Of a stretch of 39,564 bases of DNA, positions 10,011 to 17,068 are shown piece after piece. The translations under genes and the position numbers were made by a program. The stretch is taken from positions 1 to 39,564 of the forward strand of contig JABLWZ010000032.1 in the NCBI GenBank assembly GCA_013178275.1. The letters are read 5' to 3'. This stretch comes from Bacillota bacterium. Its GTDB lineage: Bacteria > Bacillota > Ch66 > Ch109. Each line of letters begins with the position of its first letter. Within the stretch, counting starts at the first letter, position 1. The notes below the pieces were generated by a model. It was not told the origin of the DNA and ran no database searches. It was given only the letters and a program-made list of their open reading frames with translations.

Positions 10011-10196
10011 ATGTCGGCACCTTTGAAGAAGGCCCTACTGGCACAGAAGTATCGGACCGATTGGGACCAGTATCTGTCACTGAAATTACCGGCCTGGAAG
10101 GAAAAGCTGTCCCAGGAAGACCGGGAGGTGATCTTGGACTCGATACTGGCGGTGATCAGGGCCGTTCACCGGTTAAAAGATAGGAACCGGTGGTGA
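10011..10196 (+). CDS. Small hypothetical protein upstream of primase-helicase
   Basis: 61 residues, highly charged, Lys/Arg-rich, with no recognised domain; predicted helical (for example LSQEDREVILDSILAVIRAVHRLKDR). ATG at 10011 has gggaaggga 10-18 bases upstream. It ends 10 bp before the primase-helicase start, so the two are very likely co-transcribed. Such small genes before element replication proteins are often accessory or regulatory, but nothing in the sequence fixes a role. Confidence 0.65.
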   Translation: MSAPLKKALLAQKYRTDWDQYLSLKLPAWKEKLSQEDREVILDSILAVIRAVHRLKDRNRW

Positions 10197-10206
10197 GGAT
10201 GGGGCC

Positions 10207-12309
10207 ATGAAAGAGCATATCCTGGAGGCGCTGAACCTCTTGTATGAACCGGGGGACGTGGTAGAACTGCGGGTCCTTGACACCGCGAAGAAGACGGTCA
10301 GCGGATACTTCGATGACTTCGACAAGCTGGCCGACGAGGCGGTAAGGTGGGATGGAAAGGCCCCGGCGGTATATGTAACCTTAAACCCGGTAAACCCCGC
10401 GCTGCTGGCGAGGGCCAGCAATAAAGCGGTCGCCGGCGCGAGGCAGGCGACCTCCGATTCGGACATCCTTTGCCGCCGCTGGTTACCGGTGGATATCGAC
10501 CCCAAACGACCGGCGGGTATCTCTTCATCCGAGGAGGAACACAACCTGGCGCACGAAAAGGCCTTCGAGGTGGCGGATTTTCTTTATGCCCTCGGGTGGC
10601 CGCCGCCGGTATACGCCGACAGCGGAAACGGCGCCCACCTGCTCTACCCCGTTGATTCCATGCCGAACGACCGGGCCACCGCCGTCTTGTTCGAGGCCGG
10701 CCTGAAGGTTTTAGACCTGTTTTACAGCGACCAAAGGGTGAGTATCGACCACAAGGTTTTCAACGCGGCCCGGATCTGGAAGCTTTATGGCACTATGGCC
10801 GCGAAAGGTGAGAACCTGCCGGATAGGCCGCACCGGGTATCGAGGATTATCACCGCGGGGGAAAGAGATAATGTTACCCGGGTCCAGATGGAGGCACTGG
10901 CGGCCATGCTGCCCAGGTGCCGGCCGGGTTCGCCGGGCCCAGACCGGGCACGAAACCAGGGCTTTGACCTGGAGGATTGGATACACCGGCACGGGCTGCC
11001 GGTCGTGAGGGAAAAACCATGGGAAAACGGCGGCCGGTTGTGGGTGCTGAATCCGTGCCCGTGGAACAGCGGACATACGAACGGGGCCGCGTTTATCGCC
11101 CAGGGCCCTGACGGGGCCATCGGCGCGAAGTGCCACCACAACGGTTGCAGTGGTAAGGGATGGCGCGACCTGCGAGATATCTACGAGCCGGGTTGGAGAG
11201 AGCGCCGGAAAACCGACCCGGCCCTTTCCCGCCGGAGAACGGAATCCCGGGTATCGGACAGCGGCCAGACCCCGCTTACCCCCAGGCTGATCCGGGCGTC
11301 AGAGGTTGAGACGGCGGACATCGAGTGGCTGTGGGAGCCGTACCTGCCAAAGGGGAAGATCACCTTCCTGGACGGCAACCCGGGTGAAGGCAAAACGTTC
11401 CTGGCCCTGAATATCGCCGCGATGGTCAGCACCGGCGCCGCGTTCCCCGCTCAACCGGGAAGGACCGGGATCGGGCGGGAGCCAGCCAACGCCCTCTTCC
11501 TGAACTCGGAGGACGGCGTGGCCGATACCCTGGTGCCGAGGCTGATAAAGGCCGGGGCGGATTTATCACGGGTAATGATCCTGTCGGGCAAGTCGAACGA
11601 AAATCAGGAGCGGGAGCCGTTTACCCTGGCGGATACCAGGATACTGAGGGCCGCCATGGAGGAGGTCGAACCCGTACTCTTGATCATCGACCCCATCCAG
11701 GCCTATATCGGCGCCCGGGTGGACATAAACCGGGCGAACGAGGTGCGGTCGGTGATGAACCGCCTGGTGATTATAGGGGAGGAGTTTAACTGCGCGGTGC
11801 TCTGCATCCGTCACCTGAGTAAGGGCAGACAGGAGAAGGCCATATTCCGCGGTATGGGGAGCATCGATTTCTCAGCTGTGGCGAGGTCCATCCTTATCGC
11901 CGGCATTGACCAGAATACCGGGAAAAGGATCCTAACCCATGCGAAAAGCTCCCTGGCTCCACTGGGGAAATCGATACATTACGAGATCAGCGAATCGGGA
12001 TTTACCTGGGGAAACATATCTGACATGAATGCCGACGATTTATTCGAGCCACCGGCAGAGCAAAAAGAAAGCAGGGCGATAGAGGAAGCTAAAACCTTCT
12101 TATGGGAACAGCTTAAATATGGTCCGGTTAAATCTGAGCAGATATTCAGACTCGCTAATGAAACTGGTATATCAAGCACTACCTTGAAACGCGCCAAGGC
12201 TGAAATGGGCATCCGGGCCCAGAAAGAAAAGGGTGCCGGGGGTAACTGGATTTGGGAAATCCCAGTTGGGGCGCTAGACGAACTAGGAGACATAGTCCAT
12301 GGGCAATAA
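10207..12309 (+). CDS. Mobile-element replication protein: AEP-like primase fused to RepA-type helicase
   Basis: 700 residues. The N-terminal part resembles archaeo-eukaryotic primase/prim-pol domains of mobile elements: a DIDP acidic motif (Asp96, Asp98), SGNGAHLLYPVD, and IDHKVFNAARIWKLYGT. A short Cys/His stretch follows (CPW...GHTNG...CHHNGC), possibly a zinc site. The C-terminal half is a RecA-fold ATPase of the RepA/RSF1010 helicase type: Walker A GNPGEGKT (Lys396), an LNSEDG motif, Walker B LLIIDP (Asp495), and an IRHLSKG sensor-like motif. A winged-helix-like tail ends the protein. It probably initiates or drives replication of the surrounding element; primase activity is inferred from motifs only. 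Confidence 0.85.
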   Translation: MKEHILEALNLLYEPGDVVELRVLDTAKKTVSGYFDDFDKLADEAVRWDGKAPAVYVTLNPVNPALLARASNKAVAGARQATSDSDILCRRWLPVDIDPKRPAGISSSEEEHNLAHEKAFEVADFLYALGWPPPVYADSGNGAHLLYPVDSMPNDRATAVLFEAGLKVLDLFYSDQRVSIDHKVFNAARIWKLYGTMAAKGENLPDRPHRVSRIITAGERDNVTRVQMEALAAMLPRCRPGSPGPDRARNQGFDLEDWIHRHGLPVVREKPWENGGRLWVLNPCPWNSGHTNGAAFIAQGPDGAIGAKCHHNGCSGKGWRDLRDIYEPGWRERRKTDPALSRRRTESRVSDSGQTPLTPRLIRASEVETADIEWLWEPYLPKGKITFLDGNPGEGKTFLALNIAAMVSTGAAFPAQPGRTGIGREPANALFLNSEDGVADTLVPRLIKAGADLSRVMILSGKSNENQEREPFTLADTRILRAAMEEVEPVLLIIDPIQAYIGARVDINRANEVRSVMNRLVIIGEEFNCAVLCIRHLSKGRQEKAIFRGMGSIDFSAVARSILIAGIDQNTGKRILTHAKSSLAPLGKSIHYEISESGFTWGNISDMNADDLFEPPAEQKESRAIEEAKTFLWEQLKYGPVKSEQIFRLANETGISSTTLKRAKAEMGIRAQKEKGAGGNWIWEIPVGALDELGDIVHGQ

Positions 12310-12320
12310 GAAGATCATTG

Positions 12321-12424
12321 TTTCTACCGCTATATTCTTTGAGCCCCTTTGGTACTCTTTCATATTCTTATATATCTATCTCAAAGAAGACCAAAGAGTA
12401 CCAAGAATATCACGGTAGAGAAAA
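12321..12424 (+). repeat. Long imperfect inverted repeat after the replication gene
   Basis: The left arm tttctaccgctatattcttt, plus ggtactcttt (12321-12360), is matched on the opposite strand by the right arm aaagagtacc, aagaatat and cggtagagaaa (12392-12424), with a 10-base insertion in the left arm and an AT-rich loop. Two separate blocks, about 10 bp and 16 bp, pair. It could be an origin/iteron-like structure of the element, a transcript-end structure, or a protein-binding site. Confidence 0.6.
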
Positions 12425-12494
12425 TTGATACCCTTTAACGGATTAGTGAAATCACATGAGCGGACCGAAACAGCATATAAACCAGAGGGCTTTA

Positions 12495-12524
12495 AAAAGC
12501 TGCTTGTGTACGTGCAGCTTTTTT
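12495..12524 (+). terminator. Intrinsic terminator
   Basis: aaaagctgc / gcagctttt stem with loop ttgtgtact-like sequence, then a T run. It separates the primase-helicase unit from the AT-rich cassette. Confidence 0.85.
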
Positions 12525-12541
12525 ATTTCTAGAAAGAGACC

Positions 12542-12570
12542 TTGACTCCAGAACATATGTTCGATATAAT
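12542..12570 (+). promoter_or_regulatory. Promoter of the MerR/radical SAM cassette with palindromic operator
   Basis: TTGACT (12542-12547), a 17-bp spacer and a perfect TATAAT (12565-12570). The spacer holds the 12-bp palindrome gaacatatgttc (12551-12562). It is close to the Firmicute LexA box (CGAAC-N4-GTTCG; here AGAACATATGTTCG) and also lies where MerR proteins bind. Either the cassette's own MerR protein or LexA could act here. Confidence 0.8.
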
Positions 12571-12676
12571 ATATGTAAGTCATAAAAATAGCAGAAATAT
12601 CTTGAAAATGCTATATTTTACCACTATAATAAGGTATGGAAACATATTAGTTTCTAAAGAACCGCAGGTGTTCCTA

Positions 12677-13153
12677 TTGACAAAAAAAGGAAACAATTGT
12701 TATACATCTAAGCAAGTCTCCGGAATTCTTGGAATTTCTAAGAGGCAATTGCAATATTGGGATGAGACAGGACTTCTTAAGCCTTCCAGGATGCCGGCTT
12801 GTGGAAGTGGGACCATAAGATGTTATACTTTTACGGATATTGTCCAATTAAAAATCATTAGAAGATTAAGAGATGAGCAAATAAGTTTACAAAAGATTAG
12901 GAAAGCGATTAATTACCTTCAAGGACAACTTGAGAAGGGCAATTTGAGTTTTAAAAACCCTCTAGCAGAGCTATCGTTTGTAACTGACGGCAATGATATC
13001 TATGAATTGAAACAAGATAAGCAATTTGCATTTGACCTTCTTATGAATGGTCAAATTGTTTGGTATTTCCCGATAGAAAAAACCATTAGAGAAGTAAGAG
13101 AACTGGAAGCTAAATTTTTCGAAAGCATTCTTCCTAGGACTGGCACCCAATAA
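12677..13153 (+). CDS. MerR-family transcriptional regulator
   Basis: 158 residues from TTG 12677, chosen because caggtg (12665-12670) precedes it and the winged helix-turn-helix begins ten residues in (YTSKQVSGILGISKRQLQYWDETG). The frame is open further upstream, but that part is the promoter and leader. The remainder (LKIIRRLRDEQISLQKIRKAI...) is the usual MerR wing and start of the dimerisation helix; the C-terminal effector region has no recognised motif or cysteine cluster. It probably controls its own operon through the palindrome at 12551. The DNA is clearly AT-rich compared with the genome. Confidence 0.85.
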   Translation: MTKKGNNCYTSKQVSGILGISKRQLQYWDETGLLKPSRMPACGSGTIRCYTFTDIVQLKIIRRLRDEQISLQKIRKAINYLQGQLEKGNLSFKNPLAELSFVTDGNDIYELKQDKQFAFDLLMNGQIVWYFPIEKTIREVRELEAKFFESILPRTGTQ

Positions 13154-13240
13154 AAAATAATACATAAATTACTGAAGTACATAGGATACTAGTTAAATCT
13201 GTTGAAATAGTTATTACGGGAAAAGAAACGGGTGATTGTA

Positions 13241-14278
13241 ATGTTAAGTGTGCATCATCTTCTAACCCAATTGTTTGTTGAGGTGGGGAGTAAGTGCGCG
13301 CTTTTTTGCAAACACTGTTCTACTATGGCGTCCCCGAGTGGTATGGAGGCAATACCTTTAGATCGTTTGTACTGGTTAGTTGATGAAGGGGTTGCCTTGG
13401 GGCTTAAGAAATTAACGATTTCCGGCGGCGAGCCATTACTCTATGAAGAGAGTTTTAAGCTCTCAGAGTATGCGATTAAGAAGGGAATAGATGTCACGAT
13501 ATACTCCTGCGGGGTTTTCTTTGATGGGGAAAGAAGATCGCCAATAGGCGAGGACGTTTTTAATAACCTCAAGAGAATTGGCGTAAAGAATTTAATCTTC
13601 AGTCTTCACGGGAACGAAAAAATACAAGATTACATAACCGGGATAAAAGGAAGTTATAAGATAGTCACCAAGTCAATAAGAATTGCAGTAGAAAAAGGTT
13701 TTAATGTAGAAATCCATACCGTACCTACAGCGTTAAATTTTAATAAACTAGAGGGCATAGTGTTAACCGCTCTAGAATTAGGGGTTAAAAAGGTAAGTTT
13801 CTTAAGGGTTGTACCACAAGGAAGACTAAATGAATTTCCTGAACTTATCTTGACGAGAGACCAGGAAAAGCTCTTATCCTCCAAGTTAAACAGGATTTCA
13901 AAACAGTACGATATTAGATTAGGCTCACCATGGGGTTGTGTTACCGGCGACCATAAAGTTAAGTGTACGGCGGGATTAAACAAAATTCTGATTGGAAGCA
14001 ACGGAAATGTGTACCCGTGCGAGGCCTTTAAGGGTGCACTGAGGAATAAAGAAGATGTATCTAATATACTATTTGACGGTATGGGCTTAAAAAAGATCTG
14101 GGAAGGGGATAGGTACTTAAATCTGGTTCGAGAGCTAAATAAACACCACCTAGATGTTGAGGGATGTATGGAATGTGATAAGTATCGGATTTGTCACGGT
14201 GGATGTCATGGTCAGAGACTTTTAAGGTACGATACCATAAGCCAAGGGCCAGATCCAGGCTGTGTTTATAACAACTAG
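13241..14278 (+). CDS. Radical SAM/SPASM-domain protein
   Basis: 345 residues from ATG 13241 (cgggtga at 13229-13235); GTG 13232 is an alternative. The radical SAM cluster motif is C19-x3-C23-x2-C26 (CALFCKHC). SGGEPLL at 61-67 is the SAM-binding GGE motif. The C-terminal cysteine-rich part (CTAGLNKILIGSNGNVYPCEA and CMECDKYRICHGGCHG) is a SPASM-type domain holding auxiliary Fe-S clusters. Such enzymes usually modify peptides (sactipeptide, mycofactocin or quinohemoprotein maturases). No precursor peptide is obvious within 500 bp. Its neighbours are the MerR regulator and a DUF2284 protein. A terminator follows. Confidence 0.9.
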   Translation: MLSVHHLLTQLFVEVGSKCALFCKHCSTMASPSGMEAIPLDRLYWLVDEGVALGLKKLTISGGEPLLYEESFKLSEYAIKKGIDVTIYSCGVFFDGERRSPIGEDVFNNLKRIGVKNLIFSLHGNEKIQDYITGIKGSYKIVTKSIRIAVEKGFNVEIHTVPTALNFNKLEGIVLTALELGVKKVSFLRVVPQGRLNEFPELILTRDQEKLLSSKLNRISKQYDIRLGSPWGCVTGDHKVKCTAGLNKILIGSNGNVYPCEAFKGALRNKEDVSNILFDGMGLKKIWEGDRYLNLVRELNKHHLDVEGCMECDKYRICHGGCHGQRLLRYDTISQGPDPGCVYNN

Positions 14279-14289
14279 TGTTTAAATTG

Positions 14290-14317
14290 AAAGCAAAAGC
14301 ACAGCTTTTGCTTTTTT
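14290..14317 (+). terminator. Intrinsic terminator or attenuator within the cassette
   Basis: A perfect 11-bp stem aaagcaaaagc / gcttttgcttt with loop aca, followed by a T tract. It lies between the radical SAM and DUF2284 genes, so downstream expression depends on read-through or another promoter. Confidence 0.85.
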
Positions 14318-14334
14318 ATTTGGAGGTCTAATCC

Positions 14335-15057
14335 GTGTATAGCTTTTGGTATACTTATTCAACCGGGCAGGGTAAGGGAAAAAGAAAAGATTATCCAATC
14401 GAGATATTAATACACTCGGGGAATATTGAAGACTTGACTTATCGGCCAGATGAAGTGAGAGTTAAATGTCAGACTGGATGCTCTAGGTATGGTAGGGGAA
14501 CTAGCTGCCCTCCCAATGCGCCATTTCTAGAGAAAATACCTTGGGCGAAAGGGCAAGTAATCCTTATTGCTGCTAAACTTTCGACTGAATGGAAATCAGA
14601 TAAAGTAAGACAATCAAAAAGTGTATATATTCATTACACCTGGATGGATGCTATACTTTCGAAACTTCTTTCTAATCTGGGCTATCAATTGATAGATGAA
14701 TATGGTGGACATTTTCTTGGGACAGGCTACTGTAAAGGTTGTTATAAGTGCTCGAAGCCATGCTCAAATCCTAAGCGGATGATATTTTCCATGGAATCTA
14801 CCGGGGTAGACGTAGAGGATACAGTAAAGCGCCTGTTTGATACTGAATTGCAGTGGTTTGAGAAAAAGGACCCAAATAAGGTTGAATATATGATGAAAGT
14901 TATGGGGTTTTTTCCGAAGAAAGAATTTCAATTTTGTAAGGAATTATTATTCATAAGCCTTAATAAATTAAAAAGTACGCAGTTCAAAATAGGGACTAAT
15001 GAGTTCTCAAAAATGCTGAGTTCGCTAGCTAATTATAGTGATAAAGAGAGGGGATAA
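14335..15057 (+). CDS. DUF2284 predicted metal/Fe-S-binding protein
   Basis: 240 residues, GTG start after tggaggt (14321-14327). The N-terminal part has C45-x3-C49 and C58 in CQTGCSRYGRGTSCPP. A central motif C133-x2-C136-x2-C139-x3-C143 (CKGCYKCSKPC) looks like a ferredoxin-type 4Fe-4S site. Both features fit the DUF2284 family of predicted metal-binding proteins. The biochemical role of the family is not established. Adjacency to a radical SAM enzyme suggests electron supply or maturation, which is inference. The stop is 3 bp before the next start. Confidence 0.85.
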   Translation: MYSFWYTYSTGQGKGKRKDYPIEILIHSGNIEDLTYRPDEVRVKCQTGCSRYGRGTSCPPNAPFLEKIPWAKGQVILIAAKLSTEWKSDKVRQSKSVYIHYTWMDAILSKLLSNLGYQLIDEYGGHFLGTGYCKGCYKCSKPCSNPKRMIFSMESTGVDVEDTVKRLFDTELQWFEKKDPNKVEYMMKVMGFFPKKEFQFCKELLFISLNKLKSTQFKIGTNEFSKMLSSLANYSDKERG

Positions 15058-15060
15058 TAT

Positions 15061-15300
15061 TTGTATATTTTGAGTTATAAAATATGTTATTTTTCATACT
15101 TCTTATTTTTTACTATAACTGTCATAAGTGTTGGTTTATTTGGAATCTGGTTTATTAAATCTATTAGAACAGAAGACAAGAAGAACTTGTGCGACATGGT
15201 AATTATGAAATTCTTTTCTAGATTAACTTTTGTATCAGCATCAATTGTAATACTTATTACAATTGTCTGTTTGTTCTATCTATTGGGGGTGGTAGCATGA
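15061..15300 (+). CDS. Small two-helix membrane protein
   Basis: 79 residues, TTG start with agagagggg about 8 bases upstream. Two strong hydrophobic segments (about residues 8-33 and 54-78) are joined by a charged loop (KSIRTEDKKN). No family is recognised. The stop codon overlaps the next start (ATGA at 15297-15300), which predicts translational coupling and a shared role with the downstream membrane-anchored protein. Confidence 0.75.
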   Translation: MYILSYKICYFSYFLFFTITVISVGLFGIWFIKSIRTEDKKNLCDMVIMKFFSRLTFVSASIVILITIVCLFYLLGVVA

Positions 15301-15914
15301 CAGGAATATTAACTGATAAAAATGAAGTCAAAAGGAACTTCCGAATTGAATGTTTTGAGGAAAAGTGCTTCAACGCTTGGGAATATGACTTGCGAATGGG
15401 AAATGAATATTATATAGCCTCTAATGAATTACCTAATAAGCTTGAAGAGAATGAAATGCTTGTAATAAGTCCAGGGGAATTTGCTCTTTTAATTACAGAA
15501 GAGTACCTAAATCTTGAGTTAGATGTAATGGCTTTTATCACAATAAGATTTGGATTAAAGAAAAAAGGGTTGATTAATGTGTCAGGATTTCATGTTGATC
15601 CTGGATATGAAGGGAATCTTATGTTTTCGGTTTTCAATGCCGGGCCCAATGATATTGTGATAAGAAGAAAAGAGCCAATTTTTATGATCTTTTTCCAGAG
15701 GTTACCCCAGGAAATCGAAAAGAAAACGAGATCCCCAATAGAATTTGTTTCATCTAATGACGTTGAATCTATTAAAGGCAAAAGCATTACGTTGACAAAA
15801 AATGCTGATAGATTAGAAAAGCTTGAATTTCATTTTAAGGTTATCACTTGGCTCGTAGCACTTCTTACTACTGGGGCTATTGGAGCAATAGTAAAAAAGC
15901 TTTTTTTTGAGTAA
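15297..15914 (+). CDS. Membrane-anchored dCTP deaminase/dUTPase-fold protein, probably catalytically dead
   Basis: 205 residues. Residues 30-135 follow the trimeric dCTP deaminase/dUTPase fold: YDLRMG (30-35), SPGEFALLITEEYL (58-71), IRFGLKKKGL (83-92), DPGYEGNL (101-108). In E. coli Dcd the equivalent of residue 111 is the catalytic Glu138 (LEFYN); here it is Ser111 (FSVFN), and the RSS serine is also absent. A C-terminal transmembrane helix (about 181-203) follows a coiled linker. It may bind nucleotides or proteins at the membrane without deaminating. dCTP deaminases act in phage defence in other bacteria, so a defence or signalling role is possible but unproven. Confidence 0.78.
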   Translation: MTGILTDKNEVKRNFRIECFEEKCFNAWEYDLRMGNEYYIASNELPNKLEENEMLVISPGEFALLITEEYLNLELDVMAFITIRFGLKKKGLINVSGFHVDPGYEGNLMFSVFNAGPNDIVIRRKEPIFMIFFQRLPQEIEKKTRSPIEFVSSNDVESIKGKSITLTKNADRLEKLEFHFKVITWLVALLTTGAIGAIVKKLFFE

Positions 15915-15930
15915 TACTAACAGCTTTTTT
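15893..15930 (+). terminator. Terminator at the end of the AT-rich cassette
   Basis: aaaaaagct (15893-15901, inside the last codons) pairs with agctttttt (15922-15930), and the 3' arm supplies the T tract. Confidence 0.6.
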
Positions 15931-16055
15931 ATCAACCTATTATCAACCAGAGACTGCAAACTATCTTAATCCCATAAGGGAGGTAGAGGACTAAAACCCA
16001 GTAAAATCAAAGGTTCCCAAACCTCCAAAATCCTGCTTAAACCCTTCATATTTAT

Positions 16056-16096
16056 CTACGAATCCGGTCGCTGGTCGAATCCAGCCGGGCACGCCA
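16056..16096 (+). pseudogene. Degenerate 3' fragment of tRNA-Arg (attR-like)
   Basis: Begins with ctacgaatccgg as in the anticodon loop of the tRNA at 5992 and ends with gccgggcacgcca. Compared with the intact gene, three bases (ggt) and one t of the T arm are missing, and one g is changed to a. The 5' half of a tRNA is absent. Similarity continues past the CCA (atttgaaagtcaagcccc). Confidence 0.8.
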
Positions 16097-16109
16097 TTTG
16101 AAAGTCAAG

Positions 16110-16133
16110 CCCCACGCGAAATGCGTGGGGTTC
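16110..16133 (+). terminator. Hairpin after the tRNA fragment
   Basis: ccccacgc / gcgtgggg with loop gaaat, followed by TTCT. It corresponds in position to the terminator after the intact tRNA-Arg, and it also ends the minus-strand gene at 16136. Confidence 0.7.
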
Positions 16134-16135
16134 TG

Positions 16136-16675
16136 CTATTTCATACTACTGAGCGGGACCTTAAAATAAACGAGAAAGAAGGTCACGATGGGGACGCTTA
16201 TCACCCAGGCCCAGAGCGGTTTCTGGTAGTGCAGGCGGAGGGCTATGAACATGATCAGGTAGAAGAAGGTCGACCACCAGATGCTCCAGCCGTTCTGAAA
16301 GGAGATAAACCCCAGGTAGAACGAGGTCAGCTCGACAACGGCCGACACCAATACCCAGAGCAGCAGGTACGGTACCTGCTGCAGCAGCCCGTGGGGATAG
16401 AAGGTCAGGTACAGCAGGATCAGGGCCGGGGAGCAGACAAAACCGAGCAGTATATCGCTGAAGGTGGTTTTGAGCAGCGGGGACTTAAACTCCCAGAGGG
16501 GATGATTGTACGTCAGCATGGCGTACAGAAAGCTGATTATTATATAGTACAGGATGGTGGAGTAGTATTTCTTCCAGTTCTTCCAGTCGCTCCACTTCCA
16601 GGCCGCCAGCAGCGCCGCGAGCGATACCGCGATCTGAAAGTCGAGGTATTTAAGTATGGTGGACAGCTGCGGCAT
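16136..16675 (-). CDS. CBO0543-type integral membrane protein
   Basis: 179 residues, mostly hydrophobic, with about five predicted membrane helices and many Trp/Tyr residues. It resembles the CBO0543 family of uncharacterised Firmicute membrane proteins (recognised by overall pattern: a Trp/Lys-rich WKWSDWKNWKKYYS after the first helix and FYPHGLLQQVPYLLLW later). The minus-strand start has aaaggagg 4-11 bases upstream. It stands alone on this strand, just outside the right end of the candidate element. Function unknown. Confidence 0.75.
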   Translation of the reverse strand: MPQLSTILKYLDFQIAVSLAALLAAWKWSDWKNWKKYYSTILYYIIISFLYAMLTYNHPLWEFKSPLLKTTFSDILLGFVCSPALILLYLTFYPHGLLQQVPYLLLWVLVSAVVELTSFYLGFISFQNGWSIWWSTFFYLIMFIALRLHYQKPLWAWVISVPIVTFFLVYFKVPLSSMK

Positions 16676-16813
16676 AGGTCCTCCTTTCTCGTACTGCTGC
16701 TGGTAATATGTTAACCGAATTTATAGTTTGTATTAGAGAGAAAGAACGACAGCCGGTAGCCTTTTAAACTGGCGGCCTTTTCCTCATCTGGGAACCAATC
16801 CCTGGAGCCGCCC

Positions 16814-16854
16814 ATATAATAAAGCACCAGATTATGGGAGGTGCTTTATTATAT
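16814..16854 (+). promoter_or_regulatory. Perfect 15-bp inverted repeat covering the ribosome site and start codon of the small WG-rich gene
   Basis: 16814-16828 (atataataaagcacc) and 16840-16854 (ggtgctttattatat) are exact complements with an 11-nt loop. The right arm includes part of the Shine-Dalgarno ggaggtg (16837-16843) and the first two bases of the ATG at 16853. In RNA it would hide the start. The left arm also contains TATAAT (16815-16820), so the palindrome could instead be a promoter-level operator. Confidence 0.7.
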
Positions 16855-16999
16855 GAGAAGGATCGTACGCTACCGGGTGGATCCGCAGGATATAATGGAG
16901 GACGAGGCGGATACCCAGTTCTTCTGGGGCCCCTGGGGATGGGGCGGCGGTTTCTGGGGAAGGCCTTTCTGGGGGCCGTTTTGGGGGCCGTGGATTTAA
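16853..16999 (+). CDS. Trp/Gly/Phe-rich small peptide
   Basis: 48 residues: a charged N-terminus (MRRIVRYRVDPQDIMEDEAD) followed by a striking tail made of repeated F/W-G-P and W-G units (FFWGPWGWGGG, FWGRPFWGPFWGPW). The ribosome site ggaggtg is at 16837-16843. No family is recognised. The tail recalls low-complexity aromatic-Gly proteins of spore coats or cell surfaces, but this is only resemblance. The start is embedded in a perfect hairpin, so expression is probably controlled. No obvious co-transcribed neighbour: the next gene is 250 bp away, beyond a terminator. Confidence 0.65.
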   Translation: MRRIVRYRVDPQDIMEDEADTQFFWGPWGWGGGFWGRPFWGPFWGPWI

Positions 17000-17068
17000 G
17001 CTCCGGGAATTACCGCGCCCGCTGACCCTTTATTTGGCGTATTACTGTAATATTAGAACCGATATTTT

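Larger units (their letters stand above)
6024..16115. mobile_element. Candidate integrated element in tRNA-Arg (integrase not seen)
   Basis: About 10 kb bounded by an intact tRNA-Arg on the left and a decayed 3' tRNA-Arg fragment on the right. The contents include a mobile-type primase-helicase and an AT-rich cassette with composition unlike the flanks. No integrase, excisionase or relaxase was found, so it is either a remnant or depends on enzymes elsewhere. The mixed base composition suggests several insertions in the same site. Whether the 1133-residue secreted protein arrived with it is uncertain. Confidence 0.65.

Noticed and set aside
12542..12676. 45-codon N-terminal extension of the MerR gene
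   Set aside because: The first codons are the -35 box and spacer of a clear promoter, so they are not in the mRNA.
16121..16714. 197-codon plus-strand frame
   Set aside because: Antisense shadow of the minus-strand membrane protein, which has a ribosome site and clear membrane helices.
16834..17025. 63-codon frame overlapping the WG-rich gene
   Set aside because: A different frame with no ribosome site; the 48-codon frame has ggaggtg and a coherent low-complexity protein.
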